Origin: Tachypleus tridentatus | Taxonomy: Eukaryota > Arthropoda > Merostomata > Xiphosura > Limulidae | Length of the DNA stretch: 64,000 bases | Direction of reading: 5' to 3' | Assembly (NCBI RefSeq): GCF_004210375.1 | Contig: NC_134834.1 | Coordinates: 9,236,922 to 9,300,921 of the forward strand | Part shown: positions 22,327 through 32,935 of the stretch, one piece after another | Numbering within the stretch: the stretch's first letter is position 1 | Layout of the letters: the number at the start of each line of letters is the position of its first letter | Notes under the pieces: model-generated | What the model saw: the letters and a program-made list of their open reading frames with translations, nothing else | Told to the model about the DNA's origin: nothing | Database searches by the model: none | Position numbers and translations under genes: made by a program

Positions 22327-23375
22327 ACAATAAATTACTACAGTTTGATCACAAATTATCGAACATTGTTTGGTGATACAATATATTACTACAGTATTGA
22401 TCACAAAGTACCGAACATTGTTGGTGACATAATAAATTACTACAGTATTGATCACAAAGTACCGAACATTGTTTGGTGATACAATAAATTACTACAGTGT
22501 TGATCACAAAGTACCGAGCATTGTTTGGTGATACAATATATTACTACAGGTTGATCACAAAGTATCAAACATTGTTTGGTGATACAATAAATTACTACAG
22601 TTTGATCACAAAGTATCGAACATTGTTTGGTGATACAATATATTACCACAGTGTTGATCACAAAGTACCGAACATTGTTGGTGACACAATAAATTACTAC
22701 TGTATTGATCACAAAGTACCGAACATTGTTGGTGACACAATAAATTACTACAGTGTTGATCACAAAGTACCGAACATTGTTGGTGACACAATAAATTACT
22801 ACAGTGTTGATCACAAAGTACCGAACATTGTTGGTGACACAATAAATTACTACAGTGTTGATTACAAAGTACCGAACATTGTTGGTGATACAATAAATTA
22901 CTACAGTGTTGATCACAAGGTACCGAACATTGTTGGTGATACAATAAATTATTACTGTATTGATCACAAAGTACCGAACATTGTTGGTGACACAATAATT
23001 TACTACAGTGTTGATCACAAAGTACCGAACATTGTTGGTGACACAATAAATTACTACAGTGTTGATTACAAAGTACCGAACATTGTTGGTGACACAATAA
23101 ATTACTACAGTGTTGATTACAAAGTACCGAACATTGTTGGTGATACAATAAATTACTACAGTGTTGATCACAAAGTACCGAACATTGTTGGTGATACAAT
23201 AAATTACTACTGTATTGATCACAAAGTACCGAACATTGTTGGTGACACAATAATTTACTACAGTGTTGATCACAAAGTACCGAACATTGTTGGTGACACA
23301 ATAAATTACTACAGTGTTGATCACAAAGTACCGAACATTGTTGGTGATACAATAAATTACTACAGTGTTGATCAC
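22327..23375. repeat. Minisatellite, 51-bp unit, about 20 copies, open in several frames
   Basis: Units carry 'acaataaattactacagtg', 'ttgatcacaaagtaccg' and 'aacattgttggtgac'. Because 51 is divisible by 3, no stop ever enters three of the frames, giving phantom open frames of 257-307 codons on both strands. Early units carry an extra T ('ttgtttggtga'). I treat the open frames as by-products, not genes. Confidence 0.95.
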
Positions 23376-23393
23376 ACACTATATTTGAGGTAG

Positions 23394-23860
23394 GACGTTA
23401 TTTTTTTGTACAATATACAATTACAATAATTTTGTTTATGAAGAGACATATGGATCAATATATATATGTAAACAAGCTACATATAGAAACGTGGAAAGAT
23501 TTAATGTTAAAAATGCTTCGTGACTAGATTAGCTGAAATATAAACACACTTTATTAACCCTACTTTGATTTACTTTAACACTTATAATAATTTGAAAAAA
23601 TGGGAATATATTAGTAATAGTTCTTTAAAATTCTGCTTTTATTGTTTGTTACATTCTCGTTTTAACACGTTTTATAGGATTAAAACTTTCTATATTACTA
23701 TAGCTAACTAAATTGGGTATCCCCGCTTGTGCTTATAAAATGTATTAATATTTTTATTATACTTGTTTGTTTCGTTTTTATTGGTTATGTTTTTTTGCTT
23801 CAGCAACACAAAGCGTAGGACGTTTGTATACCCGATTCGGTTTCATTATTCATTAGGATC
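23394..23860. other. AT-rich spacer, nothing recognised
   Basis: No open frame, repeat unit or signal worth reporting was seen here. Confidence 0.4.
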
Positions 23861-23862
23861 GA

Positions 23863-24130
23863 AGGCCAGGTTGGTTAAGGCGTTAGAATCTTAATCCGAG
23901 GGTCGCAGGTTCGAATCCCCGTCGGACCTACCATGATCGCCCTTTCAGCCGTGGGGGCGTTATAATGTGACTGTCAATCTCACTATTAGTTGGTAAAAGA
24001 GTAGCCCAAGAGTTGACGGTGGGTGGTATTGACTACCTGCCTTCCCTCTAGTGTTACACTTTTACATTAGGAACGGCTAGCGCAGTTAGCCCTCGTGTAG
24101 CTTTGCGCAAAATTCATAAACAAACAAATA
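23863..24130 (+). mobile_element. tRNA-headed SINE
   Basis: The head is 'ggccaggttggttaaggcg' with an intact B box ('ggttcgaatcccc'), then body and a 'caaacaaataaac' tail. A fragment resembling the second SINE-like family ('cgggaaactgaacccc') follows at about 24133-24190. Confidence 0.9.
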
Positions 24131-24360
24131 AACCCACTGCGGGAAACTGAACCCCGGATTTTAACGTCGTAAGCCTGTAAATTGACTGCTCTCCAGTTTT
24201 TATCGGAAGTCATCAGTAATGGGTGTGTGAAAAACAAAACAAAATATATTTAGTTCTCTAATGCAGTTACTGACTTGTTTTGTTAAAAAGATACAACAAT
24301 GATGAACGTTCAAAGACTTGATTACTTCAAAACATTTTAGCACCAGCGAACCAATTAGTT

Positions 24361-24475
24361 AGTTTGTTTGTAATTAAGAACAAACTACTGATTAGAATAT
24401 CTGTGTTCTGTCCGCCACGGGTATCAAAACCTGACTCATAGTGTTTTTATGTCCGCAGGAATATCGCTTGGGGAC
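24361..24475 (-). mobile_element. Second SINE-like family, minus orientation
   Basis: 'atctgtgttctgtccgcca' then 'cgggtatcaaaacc' (reverse B-box-like) and 'atgtccgcaggaatatcgc' match the layout of the copy at 22062. The tail side begins near 'gtttgtaattaagaac'. Confidence 0.6.
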
Positions 24476-24721
24476 GACCAATAAAACAATGACACGTAGT
24501 AAGAATATGATGTCAATTTCAGATTCTGGGTTTTTAAGTGTTTCTAAAGATAAAAAAGTACAAACACCAGGGGTGGACTTTTATCTTATAACAATACGTA
24601 GCGAGAAGTGATGATACCGCTAAAACTGATATGTTTTTATAAATACACGCAAATAAATGTTAGAATTATTGAGACTGTGGATAAATATGAAGCTGGAATA
24701 ATGTGGAAACCTATATAAACA

Positions 24722-26013
24722 AGAGAGACTGTTACGTGAAACCTTAATATGTAGGGATGTAAACAAACAATAATGATTGTTACGTGAAACCTAAATATGT
24801 AGGAATGTAAACAAACAATAAGGACTGTTACGTGAAACCTTAATATGTAGGAACGTAAACAAACAATAATGACTGTTACGTGAAACTTTAATACGTAGGA
24901 ACGTAAACAAACTTTAATGACTGTTACGTGAAACTTTAATACGTAGGAACGTAAACAAACAATAATGACTGTTACGTGAAACCTTAATATGTAGGAATCT
25001 AAACAAACAATAATGACTGTTACGTGAAACCTTAATATCTAAGAATCTAAACAAAAAATAATGACTGTTACGTGAAACCTAAATACGTAAGAATCTAAAC
25101 AAACAATAAGGATCTTTACGTGGAACCTTAATATGTAGGAATCTAAACAAACAATAATGACTGTTACGTGAAACCTAAATACGTAAGAATCTAAACAAAC
25201 AATAAGGATCTTTACGTGGAACCTTAATATGTAGGAATCTAAACAAGCAATAATGACTGTTACGTGAAACCTTAATATGTAGGAATGTAAACAAACAATG
25301 ATGACTGTTACGTGAAACCTTAATATGTAGGAACGTAAACAAACAATAATGACTGTTACGTGAAACTTTAATACGTAGGAACGTAAACAAACTTTAATGA
25401 CTGTTACGTGAAACTTTAATACGTAGGAACGTAAACAAACAATAATGACTGTTACGTGAAACCTTAATATGTAGGAATCTAAACAAACAATAATGACTGT
25501 TACGTGAAACCTTAATATCTAAGAATCTAAACAAAAAATAATGACTGTTACGTGAAACCTAAATACGTAAGAATCTAAACAAACAATAAGGATCTTTACG
25601 TGGAACCTTAATATGTAGGAATCTAAACAAACAATAATGACTGTTACGTGAAACCTTAATATGTAGGAATGTAAACAAACAATAATGACTGTTACGTGAA
25701 ACCTTGATATGTAAGAATCTAAACAAACAATAATGACTGTAACGTGAAACCTTAATATGTAGGAATGTAAACAAACAATAATGACTGTTACGTGAAACCT
25801 TAATATGTAGGAATGTAAACAAACAATAATGACTGTTACGTGAAACCTTGATATGTAAGAATCTAAACAAACAATAATGACTGTAACGTGAAACCTTGAT
25901 ATGTAAGAATGTAAACAAACAATAATGACTGTAACGTGAAACCTTAATATGTAGGAATCTACACAAACAATAATGACTGCAACGTGAAACCTTAATATAT
26001 TGTAATCTAAACA
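24722..26013. repeat. Minisatellite, 48-bp unit, about 27 copies, with a 480-bp higher-order repeat
   Basis: Units carry 'taatgactgttacgtgaaac' and 'cttaatatgtaggaatg' plus 'taaacaaacaa'. Rare variants recur together exactly 480 bp (ten units) apart; for example 'aaacaaactttaatgac' occurs at about 24906 and 25386. That shows a ten-unit block was copied whole. The unit length is a multiple of 3 and yields stop-free frames of up to 180 codons on the minus strand, which I do not regard as genes. Confidence 0.95.
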
Positions 26014-26236
26014 AGAAAGTCTTTTTAATATTCGGAAAATTTTACACAGAAGAGAAGCCACTCAATGAACCTCATGAAGTTTGTGGATACAAATAAACGA
26101 ACCGGTGTAGTGTTGAAGGAAAGCTGGGATAAAACACGTACAGTATACGATATTTTAAACACTTGTTCTCTGCATCACGAAAACCAGTGGTGTAGCGGTG
26201 ACATTTCGTAAACTGGAGTTAGGACTAAATCGAAAC

Positions 26237-26410
26237 ACATTTCAAACATTTGAAGTATAAATGTAGACGTGGGCTACATTTCAAACATTTGAATTACAAA
26301 TGTACACGTGGGCTACATTTCAAACATTTGAATTATAAATGTACACGTGGGCTACATTTCAAACATTTGAATTACAAATGTACACGTGGGCTACATTTCA
26401 AACATTTGTT
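26237..26410. repeat. Minisatellite, 39-bp unit, about 4 copies
   Basis: 'aaatgtacacgtgggctaca' plus 'tttcaaacatttgaattac', nearly identical between copies. The unit contains a CACGTG E-box. Confidence 0.93.
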
Positions 26411-28397
26411 AATTTCTAACAGCTACACTTATTTATTATAAAGAATTAAGAAAATTTCTTCATAAATATATTATTAGAAACCTAATCACATTAAACTATA
26501 TTATATGATAGGTTACGTTGTAGAAAGTGTCTAACATTGTATAAAACATTACGTTGTTGAATGGATCCAGCTTTATATGGTAACTTACGGTGTGTAATGG
26601 AACTAGCTTAATATGATTAGTACTAAAACTAATACTTATGTTTTCTGACTCTTTTAACTGGTTTTAATCAACAAGTTGATCCAGTTCCATGTTCCTCTAT
26701 TGTTTAACAAACATTAACACCAAAGTCCAACTAACATTAACGCTAGACAGAAAACGGAATCTTCCTTTTTTTAAAAAATACAGAAATCTAAAATATAAGT
26801 TTAGAAAGTAAAAACTGACGTTGTCATTAGGTTTTACAGGAAACATATGTTTTTCTAACTGGTTACCTTTCTCTTTGTTTAACTAAACAAGCACTTAGAT
26901 ACTGTTTAGTTTCTTGAATTTGTGTTTTTAATATACAGTTCCTTAATCAGTACTTTAAAACGATTTGTAACATCGAAATAAAGAACTCACGTGATAACTA
27001 CCGTCGATATAACAGGTAGGAAGGAATGTATCAAGACAACATGTTGTCGTTGTTTGATGTTTCGTAGGTACTGTGATGTCATCGAAAAATGATAGGTTTT
27101 GAAACGATAAATTTATATTAATAATATAAATAAATATATTAATAAAATGTTTATAACGCAAAATGTTCATACTCTCAGGTAACGAGTATTTGCTCAGATC
27201 TGGGATTTAGAATGTCCTAGATGGAGTTACCACTGATACTTAATTGTATCAGAAAACAAAAGAATATGGATCAACCTGAGGGACAAGGACCGTCCATAAC
27301 AAGACTTACACAAATCGTACTCTGGTCGTGGTGGAAAAACAGTGCAACATTTTGTAATAGGTTAGAATCTACGAACACTAACGTCATTAACAAAATTCGT
27401 CCATATGCTACGTATCAGTATGCAAGATAATGAAGATAGATTACCATCTGGAAAAAGTGACAAAAGTCACGTGCACACAAGCTGCTTCCACTACGTAACC
27501 ATTTTACCGTGTCATACCTCAACTAGGCAAAGAATGAAACGATTATTCTCACTATTCTATGAGAAGATATAACAAACTAAAGTCACCCATGGATTTCTCT
27601 ATGATCATTCTATTTCAACAGGCAACAGGAAACCTCGATTTCAAACAGTAGATAAATAGTAAGTAAGTAAGCTCTTTGTGCTATAGACATGGCAGCCATA
27701 CGAAGCCTTTTGAATGGAAACTATGTTGCTGAGCTATGGTCAAGATGCACATTCGTCAGATAAAGCATGAGCGGACGTGGAGACATGGACTTTAACGACG
27801 TGGTTATACCCTAAAATAGTTGCAATGAACGTACTTAACTTTCCTAAAAGTGATAAAATAGCAAGCTTACATGTTTAAATAGCAAAAATATTTCTAAACC
27901 TCCTCCGTACTTGGTTCTGTTTAATAACTCGAGATGTTATTTTTTATTTGTTTTTATTGCTTTTAGAATTAATGTTTTAAACAAACATTTTTCTTTCATT
28001 CAGACAGAAACAAAGCGACCTCTATTCAAAAATAAGTGAGTTAAAAAAATTTTTTTTTGCTAGATGATACTACACAAACGTATGTACTATTTTCGAAAGT
28101 AATCTCCTTCTTAGAGCACGGAAGTAATGGAAAATAACGGGATTACAATAACGTATTATTTATAAATTTATGTACAAGATGAAACTTGTTTATAAAACTG
28201 TTAAGTTTTAGAAAGAGAGCAGAAAATGTCTGAGTAATTATATCATAAAAATTTTAACATTATTGCCAAATATATACCATCAACTAACTGATAAGTAGAA
28301 GTCAAATCTAAGGCGATTTATCAATAGCTTTAATTATGACGCATAATTAAAGTCGGTGAAATACATCCTTACGGAGCTATTCGATTCTATTTACTTC
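26411..28397. other. AT-rich spacer with no supported gene
   Basis: I see only short frames. One minus-strand stretch (about 27073 down to 26993) is bracketed by CACAG and a GTGAGT donor, but it has no recognisable domain. It is recorded under rejected items. Confidence 0.4.
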
Positions 28398-28698
28398 GGG
28401 CACAGGCATGGCCTAGTGGTTAAGGCACTCGATTAGTAATCCGAAGGTCGCGGGTTCAAATCCCTGTCGCAACCAAACATTGTTTGGTTCAAATCCCTGT
28501 CGCCCTTTCAACAGTGGGGGCGTTATAACGTGATGGTAAATCCTACTATTCGTTGGTTAAAGAGTAACCCAAGAGTTGGCGGTGGGTATTGATGACTAGC
28601 TGCCTTCTCTCTAGTCTTATACTACTAAATTAGAAACGGCTAGCGCAGATAGCCCTCGTGTATCTTTGCGCGAAATTAAAAAAAAAACACAAAAACAA
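28398..28698 (+). mobile_element. tRNA-headed SINE with an internal micro-duplication
   Basis: The head is 'ggcatggcctagtggttaag'. The T-arm segment 'ggttcaaatccctgtcgc' is duplicated in tandem across 'aaccaaacattgttt'. The body and an A-rich tail with 'aaaaaaaaaacac' follow. Confidence 0.9.
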
Positions 28699-29819
28699 TT
28701 TAAGAGTAAATAAAACCAAAATTAAGACTAACAAATATTCTGGTTTCTTGTTACTGAAATTCATATGTCTGGTTTCGTACTGTTGACGTTCATATGTCAT
28801 CCTGCGTTGTAACATATAGTGTGTATAATTCTTCTCTGGATACACGTTTCACTGACGCCACGACAGTACAAATTGCAACATTTAACATCCCTGATGTAAG
28901 TTCATTTTGTTGTCTAACGACTGACTAACAGAGAGCATAATACTGTAAAGTGGAGTGAGTTGTGAAAAGAGGTAACGCCCACAGACAGCCTTCTACCCCT
29001 TTCGGAGAAACTAGAGGGACAGAGACATGAGCTCTTAAGCGAAACGATGTTTCCGTAACCCATCTTAACGCCTTTTTAGACAAAACTACGGCATATACAA
29101 TTAATTTAATTACATCGCTAAATATATGTTTCGAATACGATTTGAGCAAAGAACACGGAAAACCTAAAAAATCAAAATCACGGTGTTGAGTGACGTGTGA
29201 TTATTTATCAAATACAATAATACAAGTTTGTCTCTTTAATATTCAACTAACAAGGGATATTTCTTGTTCATAAATATTTTTAAAAGAACCAAATAAACTT
29301 TTTTTTAGGAATAAACACACTAAACACTTTCATACTTTGTGAACAGATAGTTTACGTTGAAAAATTACGAAGTTTATGTTTTAGATAGAAAGAGGAATAC
29401 CAGAACACGGAATTTAAGACTTTATATATCGTTATTCTTAACAGACGACATTTATTCAATAACAATTCACGGTATTTTAGCCCATATAGCTGATACGATA
29501 ACTAATGTATAGTTCTGGACAACTGTAAAACTGACCAGTCTAAATTACAATACTATTCGCATGTACCAATGAATAAAGCAGCTTTTCTTTACAACAACAA
29601 CAACGTAAGTAACAAAAGAAAGTAAATATGGAAACAACGGAATACTGCCTTACAAATGTTTACAAGACAATAAACGTATTAATTAATACGGTCTTTTATT
29701 GTACAAATGATTCAGCTAACAACAAAAAAGAACTATCCATGGAAGAGAAATAGCACCATCTTACATTAGTTCACTTAACCATACAGGTGCTGAGAAATAC
29801 AGTTTTAATTATTTAAATA
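28699..29819. other. AT-rich spacer, nothing recognised
   Basis: Only short frames on the minus strand (28630-28845 overlaps the SINE tail; 28925-29149). No splice-bounded frame stands out. Confidence 0.4.
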
Positions 29820-29821
29820 TA

Positions 29822-30958
29822 CTCTTCAAAAAAAGAAACGCAAAAGGGATATTTTTTGTTATTTTAAAGAGAAATATATGTAATAACGTTACAAGCTCAG
29901 AGTATGTGATGTTACACGTGTTAAGGCACTGATTGTCAGACCAAAATGACAATAAAAGTTGTGCACTTTGAAAACGGAGGAAAACATCGGATTTTTCGCC
30001 AAAACGCATGCGTATCCAGTAAATTTGTTTGAGAGATCTGCATGTTCTGCAAGTGCAACATGTGCAAAATCCCTATAAAAGTGACGGGTTCTCGGTTTCC
30101 ATAGCTCAGTGTTAAGCCACCGACACGCAATACAGTTACCCCAAGACTCACTGAAGCACAACGCAACAACGCCATTGGTAGATTGAAAGCAGGCGAATCT
30201 CGATCAGATGTTGCCAGAGCTGTGAATGTCCACCCAAGCACCATCACAAGGCTATGGAATCGTCACCAACAACATGGATCAACTTGTGACCGTCCACGAT
30301 CTGGCAGACCTCGTGTGATTACGCCCGCACAAGATCGCTACATCCGGCTACGTCACCTTCGGGATAGGACCACCACTGCGACATCTACTGCCTCAACCAT
30401 ACCAGGGCTGCGTAGGATTTCCGATCAGACCGTACGCAACCGTCGACGATATTTTTAGGCCCAATGTGCAACCCATCATGGTGAACGTCAACGACGTTTT
30501 TCAACATGACAACGTTCGTCCTCACACAGCCCGACTCACCACAACATCAACGTTCTTCCCTAGCCTTCCAGATCACCAGATTTAAACCCCATCGAACATC
30601 TTTGGGACGAGTTGGACCGACGTCTGCGACGGCGACAACCTCAACAGCAGACTCTACCTCAGCTTGCAGCAGCTTTGCAGGCTGAGCGGACAGCCATTCC
30701 ACAGGATGTGATTCGTCATCTCATCGTTTCCATGGGCAGGAGATGCCAAGCAGTTATTGATGCTAACGGGGGGCATACTCGTTATTGACGTTGAGTGACG
30801 TTAAACTTCACCTAGTGAGCGTGGACTTCGCCTTTGCAGACTTTGAATGTTCAGCAGTGAATGTGCAAAGTTTCACACATATCATACAGAACTACCCGGA
30901 ATAAACTTGTTAACAATATGTCTCACATTTTGCCTTTTGCGTTTCTTTTTTTGAAGAG
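29822..30958 (+). mobile_element. Tc1/mariner-type DNA transposon, internally deleted
   Basis: Perfect 26-bp terminal inverted repeats (29822-29847 and 30933-30958) start 'ctcttcaaaaaaagaaac'. Both are flanked by the TA dinucleotide expected as the Tc1/mariner target duplication (29820-29821 and 30959-30960). At 1137 bp it is shorter than an intact Tc1 element because the middle of the transposase gene is missing. The identical ends and broken gene suggest a copy moved in trans by another element. Confidence 0.93.
30105..30788 (+). pseudogene. Tc1-like transposase remnant
   Basis: The N-terminal part reads RLTEAQRNNAIGRLKAGESR then a helix-turn-helix (VHPSTITRLWNRHQQHG) and GRPR, typical of the Tc1 DNA-binding region. 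The frame stops at 30458. After a deletion of most of the catalytic core the sequence resumes near 30497 with FQHDNVRPHTARL, which holds the second catalytic Asp. It then shifts frame, carries an in-frame TAG where LPW is expected, and continues SRSPDLNPIEHLWDELDRR, which holds the third acidic residue. It ends GGHTRY with a stop at 30788. No ATG opens the N-terminal frame upstream of 30183. It cannot encode an active enzyme. Confidence 0.92.
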
Positions 30959-30960
30959 TA

Positions 30961-31611
30961 GAGTTAAACTAATATAACAAAGTCACCATGGAAGAGAGGT
31001 AACACTTCTCTTTTCAGTCTTAAACGGACAGTACGGGTACTGGAAGTATTTGTACACACCTAGTGACCGATATAAGCAAGATATTGTACCATTGTCCTAA
31101 CCTCTAAACTACAGACTTATCCCAGTACCGTTCACTACCATCGGACTCCATATTGTGTCATAAGCCAAATCTTTCATTTCATGAGCAAAATAAACAGAAG
31201 CTTTCAGCAGCCATTAGTGGAATAGATCAAGATATAAACGACATTAGTATAAAATTAACTTTCTTATGTTTGCAACCAACAAAAGTCTGGATTCATCTTG
31301 TTTTAAAAGGTGACGGTGTTCTGATGGGCCTCACCAGCAATCCTAGGGTTAACGTGTTGTATTATTACAGTGTTATATGGTTAAGGTAATCGAGGCTTAT
31401 ACAAGTTTAATTATTCAGCTGAAGCACCCTTCGCCAACTCTAGGGTTACTCTCATCTGACTGAATAATGGAGTTTGATTGTCACTCGTGGTGAGACGTTC
31501 CTATCAGCATCAACGAGTCGCCAACCATGGATTCTTATAATCACACTTTAGACATGCTTAATGATCAGATCGTGTGTTTGTGGCAGAGAGACGGGGACAT
31601 TTAATATAAAA
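30961..31611. other. Spacer with no supported gene
   Basis: A 78-codon frame at 31153-31389 (+) has no start, domain or splice context that I can support. Confidence 0.4.
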
Positions 31612-31902
31612 ACTTTGGTCGAACAGAAACGAGAAGAACGTACTGGTCGAACAGAAATGAGAAGAACGTACTGGTCGTACAGAAATGACAAGAACGTACT
31701 GGTCGAACAGAAATGAGAAGAACGTACTGGTCGTACAGAAATGACAAGAACGTACTGGTCGAACAGAAATGACAAGAACGCACTGGTCGTACAGAAATGA
31801 GAAGAACGTACTGGTCGAACAGAAATGACAAAAACGTACTGGTCTACAAAAATGACAAGAACGTACTGGTCGAACAGAAATGACAAGAACGTACTGGTCC
31901 AT
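31612..31902. repeat. Minisatellite, 28-bp unit, about 10 copies
   Basis: The unit 'ggtcgaacagaaatgac' plus 'aagaacgtact' alternates gaacag/gtacag and gag/gac variants. Overlapping open frames across it on the minus strand are a product of the repeat. Confidence 0.92.
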
Positions 31903-32107
31903 TATGAATAATAAAAGAGGGAACAAGGAACTTGAGGATCCCGAGTTGTAGCTAAGTCCAAACCTGCACAATGGACTATCTGGACTGTCCCTACCATAGG
32001 TATCCAAACCCGTTTTTTAGTCTTCAGATTCGGTGCTGAGCTTCCGCCGGATAAACAGAGACGTGAAATTCGATAAAAGAGTAAACTGTTGTGTTTTATT
32101 TAGTCCT

Positions 32108-32368
32108 GTTGTTTGTTTGTTTGTTTGTTTTGAATGTCGCGCCAAGCTGCTCAAGGACTATCTGCGCTAACCGTCCCTAATTTTGCAGTGTAAGACTAAA
32201 GGGAAGGCAGCTCGTCAACATCACCCACCGCTAACTCTTAGGCTGCTCTTTTACCACCGAATAGTGGGATTGGCCGTAACATTAGAACGCCTCCACGGCT
32301 GAAAGGACGAGCATATTTCGTGTGACAGCGATTCGAACCCGCGATTCTCGGATTACAAGACTGGCTAA
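32108..32368 (-). mobile_element. tRNA-headed SINE, minus orientation, head truncated
   Basis: The tail (GTTT)n is at the left, then the body in reverse, then the B box ('ttcgaacccgcg'). The copy ends inside the tRNA head near 'gattacaagactgg'. The next SINE starts only a few bases further on, in the same orientation. Confidence 0.9.
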
Positions 32369-32376
32369 GACTAGAG

Positions 32377-32654
32377 TGTTTGTTTTGTTTGCTTGTTTTG
32401 AATTTTGCGCAAAGCCACACGAGGGCTATCTGCGCTTGCCGTCCCTAATTTAGCAGTGTAAGACCAAAGGTAAAGCAGCTAGTCATCACCACCCACCGCC
32501 AACTCTTGGGCTACTCTTTTACCAACGAATAGTGGGATTGACTGTAACTTTATAATGTCTCAACCGCTGAAAGGGCGAACATGCTTGGAGCGACGGGGAC
32601 TCGAACCCATAATCCTCAGATTACGAGTCGAACACCCTAACCCACCTGGCCATG
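32377..32654 (-). mobile_element. tRNA-headed SINE, minus orientation
   Basis: This is a near full-length copy from '(g)tttgttttgtttgcttg' to 'cacctggccatgaga'. It is tandem with the copy at 32108. Its tRNA-head end is within about 15 bp of the 52-bp minisatellite. Confidence 0.9.
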
Positions 32655-32667
32655 AGACAATAATAAT

Positions 32668-32935
32668 ACAGTCAACTGTTCTGTTTTATTTACTTTAGTT
32701 GATACGTGACTATATTAATACAGTCAACAATTATGTTTTATTTAGTTTAGTTGAGACGTGACTGTATTAATACAGTCAACAATTCTGTTTTATTTAGTTT
32801 AGTTGATACGTGACTATATTAATACAGTCAACAATTCTGTTTTATTTAGTTTAGTTGATACGTGACTGTATTAATACAGTCAACAATTCTGTTTTATTTA
32901 GTTTAGTTGAGACGTGACTGTATTAATACATATAT
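32668..32935. repeat. Minisatellite, 52-bp unit, about 5 copies
   Basis: 'ttaatacagtcaacaattc' plus 'tgttttatttagtttagttg' and 'atacgtgactgta'; copies are highly similar. Confidence 0.93.

Noticed and set aside
22452..23393. Open frames of about 300 codons on both strands as repeat-protein genes
   Set aside because: They arise because the 51-bp unit is a multiple of three and lacks stops in several frames. There is no signal peptide, splice context or separate N- or C-terminus.
25519..26061. 180-codon minus-strand frame as a gene
   Set aside because: It runs through the 48-bp array; unit length divisible by three explains the open frame, and a second frame is open as well.
26993..27073. Minus-strand exon bracketed by CACAG and GTGAGT
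   Set aside because: The frame is short, Thr- and Cys-rich with no recognisable domain, and has no phase-compatible neighbours. It may be chance.
31548..32007. Minus-strand frames of 112-149 codons
   Set aside because: They follow the 28-bp minisatellite; three overlapping frames with the same repeated peptide in shifted order are repeat by-products.
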